Assembly: GCA_964242425.1 (NCBI GenBank)
Contig: CAXTCK010000021.1
Span: 1 to 30,287 of the forward strand
Direction of reading: 5' to 3'
DNA: 30,287 bases
DNA from: Lichenicola sp964242425
Lineage (GTDB): Bacteria; Pseudomonadota; Alphaproteobacteria; Acetobacterales; Acetobacteraceae
Shown here: positions 1-9,868 of the stretch, piece by piece
Numbering within the stretch: the first letter of the stretch is position 1
How the letters are laid out: the number at the start of each line of letters is the position of its first letter
The notes under the pieces: model-generated
Databases searched by the model: none
The model's input: the letters and a program-made list of their open reading frames with translations, nothing else
Told to the model about the DNA's origin: nothing
Made by a program: the position numbers and the translations under genes

Positions 1-448
1 TCGTCCCGGACCGGCGCACCAGCAGGATGGCGAGCCCGGCGGCGAGGGTGTCCTCGGTGAGCGCCCGGGTCCAGTCCAGGCCGGTCCGGGTATTGGCGCC
101 GCGGGCAGCCCGGCCCAGCAGGGTGCCGAGGACGGCCCCCGCCATGCCGGACGCGGCACCGCCCAGAAGCGATGCGCTGCGCTCGGCCAGCGCCGCGCCG
201 CCGAGCGCCCCAATCGCGAGGCGGGCCAGGAAGGACGGCACGATGCGGCGGTCGGGCGCGAACGGCATCTTGTCGCCCGCCATCTCGCCGAGCGCGGCCA
301 GGGTGGCGAGCGCGCGCGGCCGGGTGCCGCCCGGGATCCAGCCGATCCGCGTCCGTCCGAGCGAGGCAGCCCAGCTCAGGGCGGCGATGGCGGTCATGCT
401 GCGCAGCCCGGTCACGAAGCCGATGGCGAACGAGGGCCCGTGGTTCAT
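1..448 (-). CDS. DUF4126-family membrane protein, C-terminus cut by window edge
   Basis: Translating the minus strand from ATG at 448-446 gives an uninterrupted reading frame to the window edge (149 codons, no stop). The protein is Ala/Gly/Leu-rich, with an N-terminal GLRSMTAIAALSWAA stretch, a GEMAGDKMP motif and a glycine-rich helix (GGAASGMAGAVLGTLLG). This pattern matches DUF4126 small integral membrane proteins, whose function is unknown. An AAGGA ribosome site lies about 11 bases upstream of the ATG. The overlapping plus-strand frames are Arg/Pro/Ala-rich shadows. The gene is separated from the kinase by 138 bases, so it may be co-transcribed with the polyol operon, but nothing links the two functionally. 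Confidence 0.75.
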   Translation of the reverse strand, partial: MNHGPSFAIGFVTGLRSMTAIAALSWAASLGRTRIGWIPGGTRPRALATLAALGEMAGDKMPFAPDRRIVPSFLARLAIGALGGAALAERSASLLGGAASGMAGAVLGTLLGRAARGANTRTGLDWTRALTEDTLAAGLAILLVRRSGT

Positions 449-586
449 GGTGCTGTCCTTCGAAGCGGCTCCGGTCGAACGATCCCGTGCCGGCCGGTGT
501 CAAAAGGACGCAGCAAGGATCAGGTTGCGCATGACTGACTGAACGATGGACAGGGTGCCGGTTTCAAACCAGCGACATCTGCGACT

Positions 587-2254
587 TCAGCCATCATGGC
601 CGGAGATGAGCTTCCGGTAGGCCATCTGGTCATCATACATGCGCTGGAACACCGCGTATTTCGCGTCGTGATACGCACGCACCGCCGCCTCGCCCGGCTC
701 GACCACGGCGCCCGCCCGGCTCATCGCCGCCATCGCGTCGCGGATGCTCGGGTGCGCGCCGCCTGCGACCGCCCCCAGCACCGCCGCCCCCAGCAGCACC
801 GCTTCCGGCTCCTGCGGCAGCACCACGGCGCAGCCGGTGGCGTCGGCGTGCTCGCGCAGGAACACCGGGTTCTTGGTACCGCCGCCGGACGCCAGCACGG
901 TGTCGATCGCGGCCCCCTGCCCGTTCACCGTCTCGATGATGTGCCGGGTGCCATAGGCGATCGCCTGCACGGTGGCGAGGTAGAGCACGGCCAGGTCGTC
1001 GGCGTCGGCGCCCAGGCGCAGGCCGGAGATCATGCCGCGCAGGCTGGCGTCGGCGCGCGGCGAGCGGTTGCCGTGGAAGTCCGGCATCACATGCAGGTCG
1101 CGGGTCAGGGCGGCCGGGAACGGTGCGCGCTCGGCGAGCCGGTCCAGGCGTAGGTTCAGCACCTGGTAGATGGTCTGGCCCGCTTCCGACGCCTGCTGCG
1201 CCAGCGCCGGATAAGCGGCGTGGGTGGTGATGATGTGGTCGATCAGGCTGCCCACGGCGGACTGGCCGCCCTCGTTCAGCCAAAGTCCGGGCACCATGGC
1301 GGCGTAGTACGGCCCCCACACCCCGGGCACGTAGCGCGGCTCGGCCGACACCGTCATGTGGCAGCTTGACGTGCCGCCCACCAGCGCCAGCCGGCGGAAC
1401 AGCGCGCCTTGATCCGGCGCCTCGCCCCGCACCGCGGCGCCGATGGTGCCGATGCCGCCGGCATGGGCGTCGATCGCCGACGCGCCCACCGGGATGCCGG
1501 CGGGCAGGCCGAGCGCCTCGGCCGCCTCGGGCGACAAGGTGCCGATCGGCTCGCCCATCGGTCGGATGTCGGTGCCGATGCGGCGGAACCCCTCGTCGGC
1601 CAGCTCGCCCAGGCCGATGGCGCGGAAATACGCCTCGTCCCAGCGCGCCTCGTGGCCGAGATAGGTCCACTTGCACACGGTGGAGCACAACGAGCGGGTG
1701 GTGCTGCCGGTGGCGCGCCAGGTGAGGTAGTCGGGCAGGTCGAAGAAGTGCGCAGCCTTCCCCCACGCGTCCGGCCGGTGCTCGCGCAGCCAGCACAGCT
1801 TGGGCGTTTCCATCTCCAGCGAGATGCGGCCGCCGACATAGCGCAGCACCTCGTGGTCGCCGTCGTTGATGCGATCGGCTTCCGCGCCGGCGCGGTGGTC
1901 CATCCAGACGATCACGTCCTGGTCCGGCGCCCCGTCCGGGTCGACCGAGACCGGAGCGCCTTCCGCGTCCACCACTGCAAGCGAGCAGGTAGCGTCGAAG
2001 CCGATGCCGACCACGCGGACATCCGTGCCGGCGCAGGCCTCGCGCACGGAAGCGCAGATCGACGCCCAGATGTCCGCAGTGGATTGTTGCACGTAGCCGG
2101 GCCGCGGCCGCCAGGCGCGGATGGGCCGGCTGGCCTGGGCCAGCATGGTGCCGTCGAGCGAGAACAGGCCGGCGCGCGCGCTGCCCGTTCCCACGTCCAC
2201 GCCGATTACCGCGCCGGTAGGCACCGCGACGGTAGGGACCGCATCGCCGGACAT
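587..2254 (-). CDS. FGGY-family pentulose kinase, D-ribulokinase-like
   Basis: A 555-residue FGGY carbohydrate kinase, the usual length for the pentulose-kinase branch. Seen: phosphate-binding loop GVDVGTGSARAG (residues 18-29), TCSLAV (89-94), IVWMDHRA (115-122), the probable catalytic Asp262 in GASAIDAHAGG, GGTSSCH (293-299), and the C-terminal nucleotide-binding ASGGGTKNP (455-463). From knowledge of the family, a TCSL[VA]-type motif marks the D-ribulokinase clade (human FGGY, yeast YDR109C), which makes D-ribulose 5-phosphate, rather than L-ribulokinase or xylulokinase. It is the last gene of the operon, 13 bases after the dehydrogenase. The inferred role is to phosphorylate the ketose made by that dehydrogenase. 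An erythrulose or erythritol kinase role cannot be excluded, because the neighbour resembles a tetritol dehydrogenase. Confidence 0.88.
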   Translation of the reverse strand: MSGDAVPTVAVPTGAVIGVDVGTGSARAGLFSLDGTMLAQASRPIRAWRPRPGYVQQSTADIWASICASVREACAGTDVRVVGIGFDATCSLAVVDAEGAPVSVDPDGAPDQDVIVWMDHRAGAEADRINDGDHEVLRYVGGRISLEMETPKLCWLREHRPDAWGKAAHFFDLPDYLTWRATGSTTRSLCSTVCKWTYLGHEARWDEAYFRAIGLGELADEGFRRIGTDIRPMGEPIGTLSPEAAEALGLPAGIPVGASAIDAHAGGIGTIGAAVRGEAPDQGALFRRLALVGGTSSCHMTVSAEPRYVPGVWGPYYAAMVPGLWLNEGGQSAVGSLIDHIITTHAAYPALAQQASEAGQTIYQVLNLRLDRLAERAPFPAALTRDLHVMPDFHGNRSPRADASLRGMISGLRLGADADDLAVLYLATVQAIAYGTRHIIETVNGQGAAIDTVLASGGGTKNPVFLREHADATGCAVVLPQEPEAVLLGAAVLGAVAGGAHPSIRDAMAAMSRAGAVVEPGEAAVRAYHDAKYAVFQRMYDDQMAYRKLISGHDG

Positions 2255-2267
2255 CGGTCTCGCCGCC

Positions 2268-3356
2268 TCAGGCGACGGCCGAGGCGGACTTGAGCAGCAC
2301 CTTGATCGAATCGAGCGAGTTCGCGACCTTGATCGCCTCGTCCCAGTCCTCGAACGCGTAGTCGTGGGTGACGATGCCCTTGGACGTCACCAGGCCGCGG
2401 TTGAGCAGGTCGATGGCAATGGGATAGCAGTACGGGCCCAGATGGGCGCCGCGCACGTCGAGTTCCTTGCGGTCGCCGATCACCGACCAGTCCACGCTGG
2501 TTTCCTTGCCGAACACGGAGAACTCGACGAAGCGGCCGAGCTTGCGTATCAGCTGCAGCCCCTGGGTCACGCCGGCCGGCACGCCGGTGGCCTCGATGTA
2601 CACGTCGCAGCCGTAGCCGCCGGTGAGGCCCTTGACGATCGCGTCCGCATCCTCGTTCGCGGGGTCGATCACCACGTCGGCACCGAACTTCAGCGCCAGC
2701 TCGCGGCGCTCAGGCACCATGTCGATCACCACCAGCTTCTTGGGCGTGCGCAGGTGCGCCACCTGCACCATCATCAGCCCGATCGGGCCGGCGCCGGCGA
2801 TCACCACCACGTCGTCCAGGCGCATGTCGCTGCGGTTGACCACGTGGATGGCGCAGGACAGCGGCTCGATGATGGCCGCGTCCTCCAGGGGCATGGTGGC
2901 AGGGATGGTGTGCACCCGCGCGGTGCGGGGGATCAGCATATACTCGGACATGCCGCCATCGGCGACGTTGCGCTGGAAGCCGAAGATGTTGTGCACCTCG
3001 CACATCCAGTAGCTGCCCTCGCGGCAGTAGCGGCAGCGGTCGCAGGGCACGATCTGCTCGGCGATCACCGTGTCGCCGGACTTGACGCCGAAATGCTCCG
3101 CCGCCTCGGCGCCCAGCTCGTCGACCACGCCGAAGAACTCGTGGCCCGGGACCACCGGCGCCTTCACCCACGGGTTCTCGCCCCAGAACATCTTGGCCCC
3201 GGACCAGCACTTGCAGTCGCTGGCGCAGATGCCGCAGGCGGAGATGCGGATCACCATCTCGCTGGGGCCGGGATTCGGACGGTCCACCTGCTCGACCCGG
3301 TAATCCTCGGGGCCGTGGCAGACGACGGCGGTCATCCTGTTGTTCTGGCGGTCCAT
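2268..3356 (-). CDS. Zinc-dependent polyol dehydrogenase, erythritol/L-threitol dehydrogenase-like
   Basis: A 362-residue medium-chain zinc dehydrogenase. Catalytic zinc ligands are visible as Cys44 (CGICASD), His72-Glu73 (PGHE) and Glu164. The structural zinc site is Cys105/108/111/119. The Rossmann loop GAGPIG is at 188-193 and Asp212 ends strand beta-2, which predicts NAD rather than NADP. The segments VVCHGPEDYR, LTGGYGCDVYIEATG and ELDVRGAHLGPYCYP closely resemble my recollection of the mycobacterial erythritol/L-threitol dehydrogenase, which oxidises a tetritol to L-erythrulose. The paired kinase looks like a D-ribulokinase, so a pentitol such as ribitol or arabinitol is an equally possible substrate. 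The start at 3356 was chosen over the internal Met at 3335, though neither has a strong ribosome site. The long open frame continuing upstream overlaps the permease and is not real. Confidence 0.87.
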   Translation of the reverse strand: MDRQNNRMTAVVCHGPEDYRVEQVDRPNPGPSEMVIRISACGICASDCKCWSGAKMFWGENPWVKAPVVPGHEFFGVVDELGAEAAEHFGVKSGDTVIAEQIVPCDRCRYCREGSYWMCEVHNIFGFQRNVADGGMSEYMLIPRTARVHTIPATMPLEDAAIIEPLSCAIHVVNRSDMRLDDVVVIAGAGPIGLMMVQVAHLRTPKKLVVIDMVPERRELALKFGADVVIDPANEDADAIVKGLTGGYGCDVYIEATGVPAGVTQGLQLIRKLGRFVEFSVFGKETSVDWSVIGDRKELDVRGAHLGPYCYPIAIDLLNRGLVTSKGIVTHDYAFEDWDEAIKVANSLDSIKVLLKSASAVA

Positions 3357-3406
3357 GGCGCGATCGCTTTCAGTCTCGATGTTCCGGCGGGGCTGGCGTG
3401 CCGGCG

Positions 3407-4385
3407 TCAGCCGGTCTTGCGCCGCTCGCGGCCGATATAGATGGCGAGCAGGATGATGGCACCCTTGACCACGGTCTGCACGTAGGGGTTCACGCCCACC
3501 ATGTTCAGCCCGTTGTTGAGCACGCCGAGCAGCAGCGCGCCCAGCAGCGTGCCGATCAGCGAGCCGCGCCCGCCGGCGATGGAGGTGCCGCCTAGCACCA
3601 CGGCGGCGATGGCGTCGAGCTCGAAGCCCTGGCCGGAGTTCGGCTGGCCGCTCATCAGCCGCCCGGTCAGCACCACGGCGGCGATCGCGGCGGTGAGGCC
3701 GCTCAGCGCGTAGATGATGAGCTTGGAGCGCGCGACCCGCACGCCGGACAGCCGGGTGGCGGTCTCGTTGCCGCCGATCGCGTACACGTAGCGGCCGAAC
3801 GGGGTGCGCTCCAGCAGCACCCAGCCCAGGATGTAGACCACGATCATGATCACGATCGGCGCCTGCACCCCCAGGAAGCGGCCCTCGCCGAACCAGTTGA
3901 TCCATTGCGGTAGGCCGCTGATCGGATAGCCGCCGGTGTAGATCAGCCCCAGCCCGCGTGCGATGCCCATGGTGGCCAGCGTGACGATGATCGGCGGCAT
4001 GCCGGCGAACGCCACGAAGGCGCCGTTGGCGAGGCCGAAGGCGAGGCCCACCAGCAGGCACACGATCAGGGCCAGCACGCCGTTCATGCCGCCCGCCATC
4101 AGCCCCGCCGCGAGCGTGCCGGCCAGCGCCATCACCGCACCCACGGACAGGTCGATGCCGCCGGTCAGGATCACATAGGTCATGCCAACCGCGATCAGGG
4201 CGTTGATCGAGACCTGTCGCAGGATGTTGCTGATGTTGCTGGCGGACAGGAAGCTGTTGGACGCGAACACCATCACGATCGACACCACGATCAGCCCGAC
4301 CAGCGGGTAGAAGGCGGTGAACCGGGTGGCGCGTCGCAGCGACAGGGCGAACGGGCTCGATGTCGCCGGGATGGCGGCGACGGCC

Positions 4386-4399
<14 letters not shown>
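3407..4399 (-). CDS. Sugar ABC transporter permease, RbsC type
   Basis: A 330-residue inner-membrane permease of the BPD_transp_2 (RbsC/AraH) family. It is very hydrophobic, with roughly eight to ten membrane spans. The family hallmark LTGGIDLSVGAVMAL is near residues 79-93, and GGTSIAGGRGSLIGTLLGA sits near the C-terminal third. Its start overlaps the end of the ATPase gene by 14 bases, implying translational coupling. A single permease with one double-domain ATPase and one binding protein is the standard ribose-type (CUT2) arrangement, in which the permease forms a homodimer. The substrate cannot be read from the sequence; the adjacent dehydrogenase and kinase suggest a polyol. Confidence 0.93.
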
Positions 4400-5891
<1,492 letters not shown>

Positions 5892-5939
5892 GCGCCCTGA
5901 CCTATCCTGACGGTGGCCCGCTTTATCGACGGCCGTCGC

Positions 5940-6854
5940 TTACCAGTGAAACGTCTTCGCCGCCTCGGCGTCGACCAGCTTCACGTCGATCGGCACAAGC
6001 TTCGGCACGGTGTTTCCTGCACCCCAATAGTCGGCCAGCGCAAGGCCCAGGCCGATGCGCACCATGTCGCCCGGGAACTGGGCAGAGGTCTCGATGAACT
6101 TCGAGCCCGGCTTGGCGATCGCCGCCACCGCTTCCGGCGCGCCGTCGACGGAGGTGAGCTTGATGTCCTTGCCGCTGGAGTTGATCGCCGACAGCACGCC
6201 CATGGAGCCGCCGTCGTTGACGCTGAAGATGCCCTTCAGGTCCGGATGCGCCTGGATCATGTTCTCGGTGACGCTGAGCGCCACGTCGCGCTCCTGCTTG
6301 CCGTTCTGGGTGTCGACGATCTTGATGTTGGGGAACTTGGACAGTCCGGCCTTGCAGCCGCGGATGCGCTCCAGGATCGGCACCACCGCGATGCCGTCGA
6401 GCAGCGCCACGTTGCCGCTTCCGTTGATCGCGTTGGCGAGGTAGGTGCAGGCCATCACGCCGGCGTCGTAGTTCTTGGAGCCGACAAACGCGTCCACCGG
6501 GCCGTTGGCATTGGCGTCCACCGCGACCACGATCACGCCGGCCTTGTGCGCCTCGGTCACCGCCGACGCGATGCCGGCAGAGTCCGTCGGGTTCACCAGC
6601 AGGATGTTGATGTGCTGCTGGAGCATGTCCTCGACGTCGCTGATCTGCTTGGTCACGTCGTGGTGGGCGTCGGTGACCACCACGGTGGCGCCGATGGAGG
6701 CGGCGGCGGAGCGCAGCGCCTTCTGCATGGTCACGAAGTACGGGTTGTTCAGTTCCTGGAACGTCATGCCAATCTTGATCGGCGCGGCCTGCGCGCCGGT
6801 CGCAAGGGCGGCGGCTGCGACCGTTCCGAAGATGATGGACTTGAGCTTGGACAT
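5940..6854 (-). CDS. Periplasmic sugar-binding protein, ribose/RbsB type
   Basis: A 304-residue type 1 periplasmic binding protein (Peripla_BP_4). The N-terminus MSKLKSIIFGTVAAAALATG is a Sec signal peptide, with probable cleavage after AQA around residue 22. The mature protein opens with the family pattern IKIGMTFQELNNPYF and continues with LLVNPTDSAGI, VAVDANANG and GIFSVNDGG. I chose ATG at 6854 over the TTG one codon upstream because GGGAG lies seven bases before the ATG. It is the second gene of the operon, 27 bases after the AraC gene. It should deliver a neutral sugar or polyol to the RbsC-like permease; the exact ligand is unknown. Confidence 0.92.
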   Translation of the reverse strand: MSKLKSIIFGTVAAAALATGAQAAPIKIGMTFQELNNPYFVTMQKALRSAAASIGATVVVTDAHHDVTKQISDVEDMLQQHINILLVNPTDSAGIASAVTEAHKAGVIVVAVDANANGPVDAFVGSKNYDAGVMACTYLANAINGSGNVALLDGIAVVPILERIRGCKAGLSKFPNIKIVDTQNGKQERDVALSVTENMIQAHPDLKGIFSVNDGGSMGVLSAINSSGKDIKLTSVDGAPEAVAAIAKPGSKFIETSAQFPGDMVRIGLGLALADYWGAGNTVPKLVPIDVKLVDAEAAKTFHW

Positions 6855-6881
6855 CAAAGACTCCCTCTGGATTTCGTTCTT

Positions 6882-7793
6882 CTACGACCGGGACATCGAC
6901 CGGCTGGACGATGTCGTTGCCGCGGCGGCTCCGCTGCGGTGGCGACGCCGGAACTCCGACGGCGACATCCCGCGATAGGAGCGGAACTGCCGGTTGAAGT
7001 TGGACAGGTTGTTGAAACCGACATCGAAACAAATATCCGCTACATGCGTGTCGTTGGCAATCAGCATCTCGCACGCCTTGTTCAGGCGGATGCCATGCAG
7101 GTATCGCACGAAGCTGGTTCCGGTCTTGCGCTTGAACGCCTTGGAAAAGGTGCTCGGGCTGTAGCCGCTCAGCGCGGCCAGGTCGGTCTCGCGGAAGTCC
7201 GAAGCCGGGTTGGCGGCGATCTGCGCCAGCACGTGGTTGAGCGGCTGGCTGAGGTACACGTCCGGCGTCGCCCGGTAGCCGAGGCCCGCGAGCGGCCTGG
7301 GTGCGGGCGCGCCCTGGATCATCGACAACAGGGCGAAGAACAGCTCGATCCGGCGCGGCCCGCTCCCGTCCAGCATGCTGCGCATGATCGGACGCGCCGC
7401 GGCGCCGGTGGCGGCGGAGAACTCCAGGCCGCGGCCGGCAGAGTCGAGCAGCCTGCGCAGGAAGCCGAGCTCGGGAAACACCCCCATGGCGCTGGCCGCG
7501 AAGTTCTCGGTGAACTGCAGCACCAGGCAGCGCTCGGCGATCACCGTGTCGGCCGGCACGTCGCTCAGCCAGTTGTGCGGCACGTTCGGCCCGACCAGCA
7601 CCAGGTTGTCCGGCTCGAACCGGCCGATGTAGTCGCCGACGAAGCTCCGCCCCCCCGTGGTGGTGATCAGGTGGAGCTCGTACTCGGGATGGAAGTGCCA
7701 GCGCACGGTGGGATAGGGCAGCCCGTGCGACCATATCTTGAGGCAGGAGTCGGTGCCGACGTTCACCAACTCAAGGGCGGGCTGGACATGCAT
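6882..7793 (-). CDS. AraC-family transcriptional regulator of the polyol operon
   Basis: A 303-residue regulator. The N-terminal half looks like a cupin-type sensor domain (HFHPEYELHLITTTGG, VGPNVPHNW). The C-terminal third carries the double helix-turn-helix of AraC/XylS proteins: FRETDLAALSGYSPSTFSKA, then HVADICFDVGFNNLSNFNRQ, ending in the signature RGMSPSEFRRR. The last 20 residues are Ser/Ala/Arg-rich and probably disordered. It is the first gene of the six-gene minus-strand operon, so it should regulate its own operon, probably as a polyol-responsive activator. No operator is obvious to me upstream. The promoter should lie in 7794-8010, which is less GC-rich than the surroundings. Confidence 0.9.
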   Translation of the reverse strand: MHVQPALELVNVGTDSCLKIWSHGLPYPTVRWHFHPEYELHLITTTGGRSFVGDYIGRFEPDNLVLVGPNVPHNWLSDVPADTVIAERCLVLQFTENFAASAMGVFPELGFLRRLLDSAGRGLEFSAATGAAARPIMRSMLDGSGPRRIELFFALLSMIQGAPAPRPLAGLGYRATPDVYLSQPLNHVLAQIAANPASDFRETDLAALSGYSPSTFSKAFKRKTGTSFVRYLHGIRLNKACEMLIANDTHVADICFDVGFNNLSNFNRQFRSYRGMSPSEFRRRHRSGAAAATTSSSRSMSRS

Positions 7794-8376
7794 GGACTGG
7801 TTCTCAGCGCGCGGCGGCCCGCGACGAGCAGGCGCCCGGCGCCAACCGTCCCGAACCGGGCCGGCATCCCTGGTGTTGCGGCATCTGGTCGTCTCCCGCG
7901 CCAGCGCTTCGGTTGCCCGGGCGTCAGCGTCATTCTCGTTACCGTCAGACTAGGCGCTCACCACCACGTGTTCTACTGCCTTTTGACGCCGCGACCGATA
8001 CTTTCTTGCCGTCCGGCCCAGCTCCGGCGCGGTTCCGAACCCTGATCCTGCGCCGGACGCCATCGCGACCAACATGGCGTCCGGAAGCGGCCATGCCTGC
8101 CGCAGCACCTTGCCGGCACGCGTCGCGGGGGTCTGCTCCAAGCCGGAGCGGCGGCGCCGGTGTGTCTGCCGGGACCCGCCCCCGTCGGGGCCAGCTCCGG
8201 TGCCCGCTCCGGCGCCGGTGAACAAACGGCCAGGCCGGTCGGAACCGGCGCGTCGCCGCAAACGGCCTGTCCGCCCCTGGCACCGGACAGGTCGGCTGGC
8301 GCACGCGCCGCATGCAGTCATGGTCCCCGCGCTCCGGCCGATCCGGCTCCTGGTGCCAGGGGAATGGTTCAGGCGG
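7794..8376. other. 583-base non-coding gap upstream of the polyol operon
   Basis: Neither strand carries a convincing gene here. The open frames are Arg/Pro/Gly-rich with no recognisable domain and overlap one another antisense. The part next to the AraC gene (about 7930-8010) is relatively AT-rich and is the likely promoter and leader of the polyol operon, although I could not assign -35 and -10 boxes. It contains a CACGTG palindrome at 7965-7970. The part nearer 8376 is the 3' side of the broken MFS gene and contains one good hairpin. Confidence 0.5.
8263..8294 (-). terminator. Possible terminator hairpin after the MFS pseudogene
   Basis: CGGCCTGTCCG pairs with CGGACAGGTCG around a 10-base loop. 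This makes an 11-pair stem with one G-T wobble, about 83 bases past the MFS stop on the minus strand. There is no T-tract, so it is at best a weak intrinsic terminator or RNA-stabilising hairpin. Confidence 0.35.
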
Positions 8377-9756
8377 TCACGGCGCGTTGCTCCGGCGACC
8401 GCCCGCAGGTCGCAGCGCCGAAACGGCGACGCGCCGACCGCGTGCCGGCAGAAGCAGGGCGGTAGCGGCCGACAGCAAGGCGGCGATGCCGAGCGCGTGC
8501 AGCCCGGCGGTGGTGCTGCCGAACCAGTGGTCGGCCGCGGAGCGCAGGTTGGGGGCCACGAAGCCGCCGAGGTTGCCGATCGAGTTGATCACGGCAAGGC
8601 CTCCGGCCGCCCCGGTGCCCGCGAAGCGGTCGGTGGGAAAGGTCCAGAAGATCGCCTGCGAGGCGATGATGCCGGACGCCGCCACGCACAGCGCCGCGAT
8701 CGCGACCGACGGCCGGGAATGCGCCGACACCAGGATGCCCGCCGCCGCCATCAGCAGGCAGACCAGGAAGAACAAGCGCGGCCGGTTGGCGCGCGCCGCC
8801 AGCACCGGCCAGACCGCGGTGAACGCGATCGCGCACAGCCACGGGATCGCCGACACCAGGCTGACCAGGCCGCCGATCTTCACCCCGAGCAGGGCGCTGA
8901 CCTGGTCCGGCAGGTAGAACACCACGCCGTAGCTGCCGATCTGCATCAGGAAGTAGATCACCACGAACTGCAGCAGCCGGACGTCGCGCAGCGCCTGGGC
9001 GAAGGTGCCGGAGCCTTCCGCGTGCTGCTCGTCGGCCTCACGGCGAAGCACCACCGACAGCGCGCTCTTCTCCTCCCCCGACAGCCAGGACACATCGGCC
9101 GGCCGGTTCGGCAGCACGAACAGGGTAAGCACGCCCACCATTGTCGCCAGCAGGCCTTCCACCAGGAACATCCATTACCAACCGGCCAGGCCCCACGCCC
9201 CGTCGAAGCCCAGCAGCAGGCCGGAGAACGGGGTGCCCAGGGTGAGCGCCAGGGGATAGCCGAAATAGAACATTCCCAGCACCCGGCCCCGGTTCTCGGG
9301 CGGGAACCAGTAGGTGAGGTAGAGGATCACGCCTGGAAAGAAGCCGGCCTCGGCCAGCCCCAGCAGCAGGCGGAGCAACACGAACGACCTGCCGCCGGTG
9401 ACGAACATGGTGCAGGCGGCGACGATGCCCCAGACGATCATGATGCGCGCGAGCCAGATGCGCGCGCCGACGCGGTGCAGCACCAGGTTGCTCGGCACCT
9501 CGAACAGGGCATAGCCGACGAAGAAGATGCTGGCGCCGAGCGCGAACCACGCGTCGGAGATGCCCACCTGCGCGTGCAGCGCCTGCTTGGCCACACCCAC
9601 GTTGGCGCGGTCCAGGAAGGCCAGCAGGTACATCAGGATCAGGAACGGCATCAGCCGGTTGCGCGCCCTGGCGACGGCGCTCGCCAGCGCCCGGCCGCCA
9701 GGGTCCGATGCCGCGCCGGGACCCGATGGCATCGCGATGCCGGTGATGTCGGCCAT
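8377..9756 (-). pseudogene. MFS transporter (anion:cation symporter type) interrupted by an in-frame TAA
   Basis: Read through, the frame encodes about 459 residues of a 12-span major facilitator of the ACS type (tartrate, phthalate and hexuronate carriers). The N-terminal half has FLDRANVGVAKQAL and LYLTYWFPPENRGRVLGMF. At codon 194 (9177-9175) a TAA interrupts what should be the conserved loop GW[Q]WMFLVEG. Reading resumes in the same frame with WMFLVEGLLATMVGVL, so this is a single substitution and not an indel. Only the first six spans would be made, unless the stop is suppressed or translation restarts at the Met at 9171. The gene follows denD by 112 bases on the same strand, so it was probably a tetronate importer. 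Its role may now be covered by the divergent ABC system. A sequencing error is the alternative. Confidence 0.85.
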
Positions 9757-9774
9757 GACATTTCCCTGTGTTGC

Positions 9775-9800
9775 CGATCGTGCTGCCCGATCGTGCTGCC
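9775..9800. repeat. Perfect 13-base tandem duplication in the denD-MFS spacer
   Basis: CGATCGTGCTGCC occurs twice head to tail, followed by looser CTTGCC/TTCTGCC copies up to about 9830. It lies about 20 bases upstream of the MFS start. It is non-coding, and no function is evident. Confidence 0.7.
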
Positions 9801-9868
9801 CGTCTTGCCGGGCGTTCTGCCGGTTCTGCCCCGGCGCGGTCGTTCACCCCATGGTTGCGGCGACAGGC

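Noticed and set aside
5913..8045. A 710-codon plus-strand open frame
   Set aside because: It is antisense to the binding protein and AraC genes, His/Arg/Val-rich and without any domain; GC-rich DNA keeps such frames open.
7945..8321. Two overlapping minus-strand frames of 122-123 codons in the gap before the polyol operon
   Set aside because: They are Arg/Gly/Pro-rich and read the same bases in two frames, with no homology and no ribosome site.
9038..9847. A frameshift as the cause of the broken MFS gene
   Set aside because: The residues before and after the TAA are in the same frame and keep the conserved motif, so it is a substitution.
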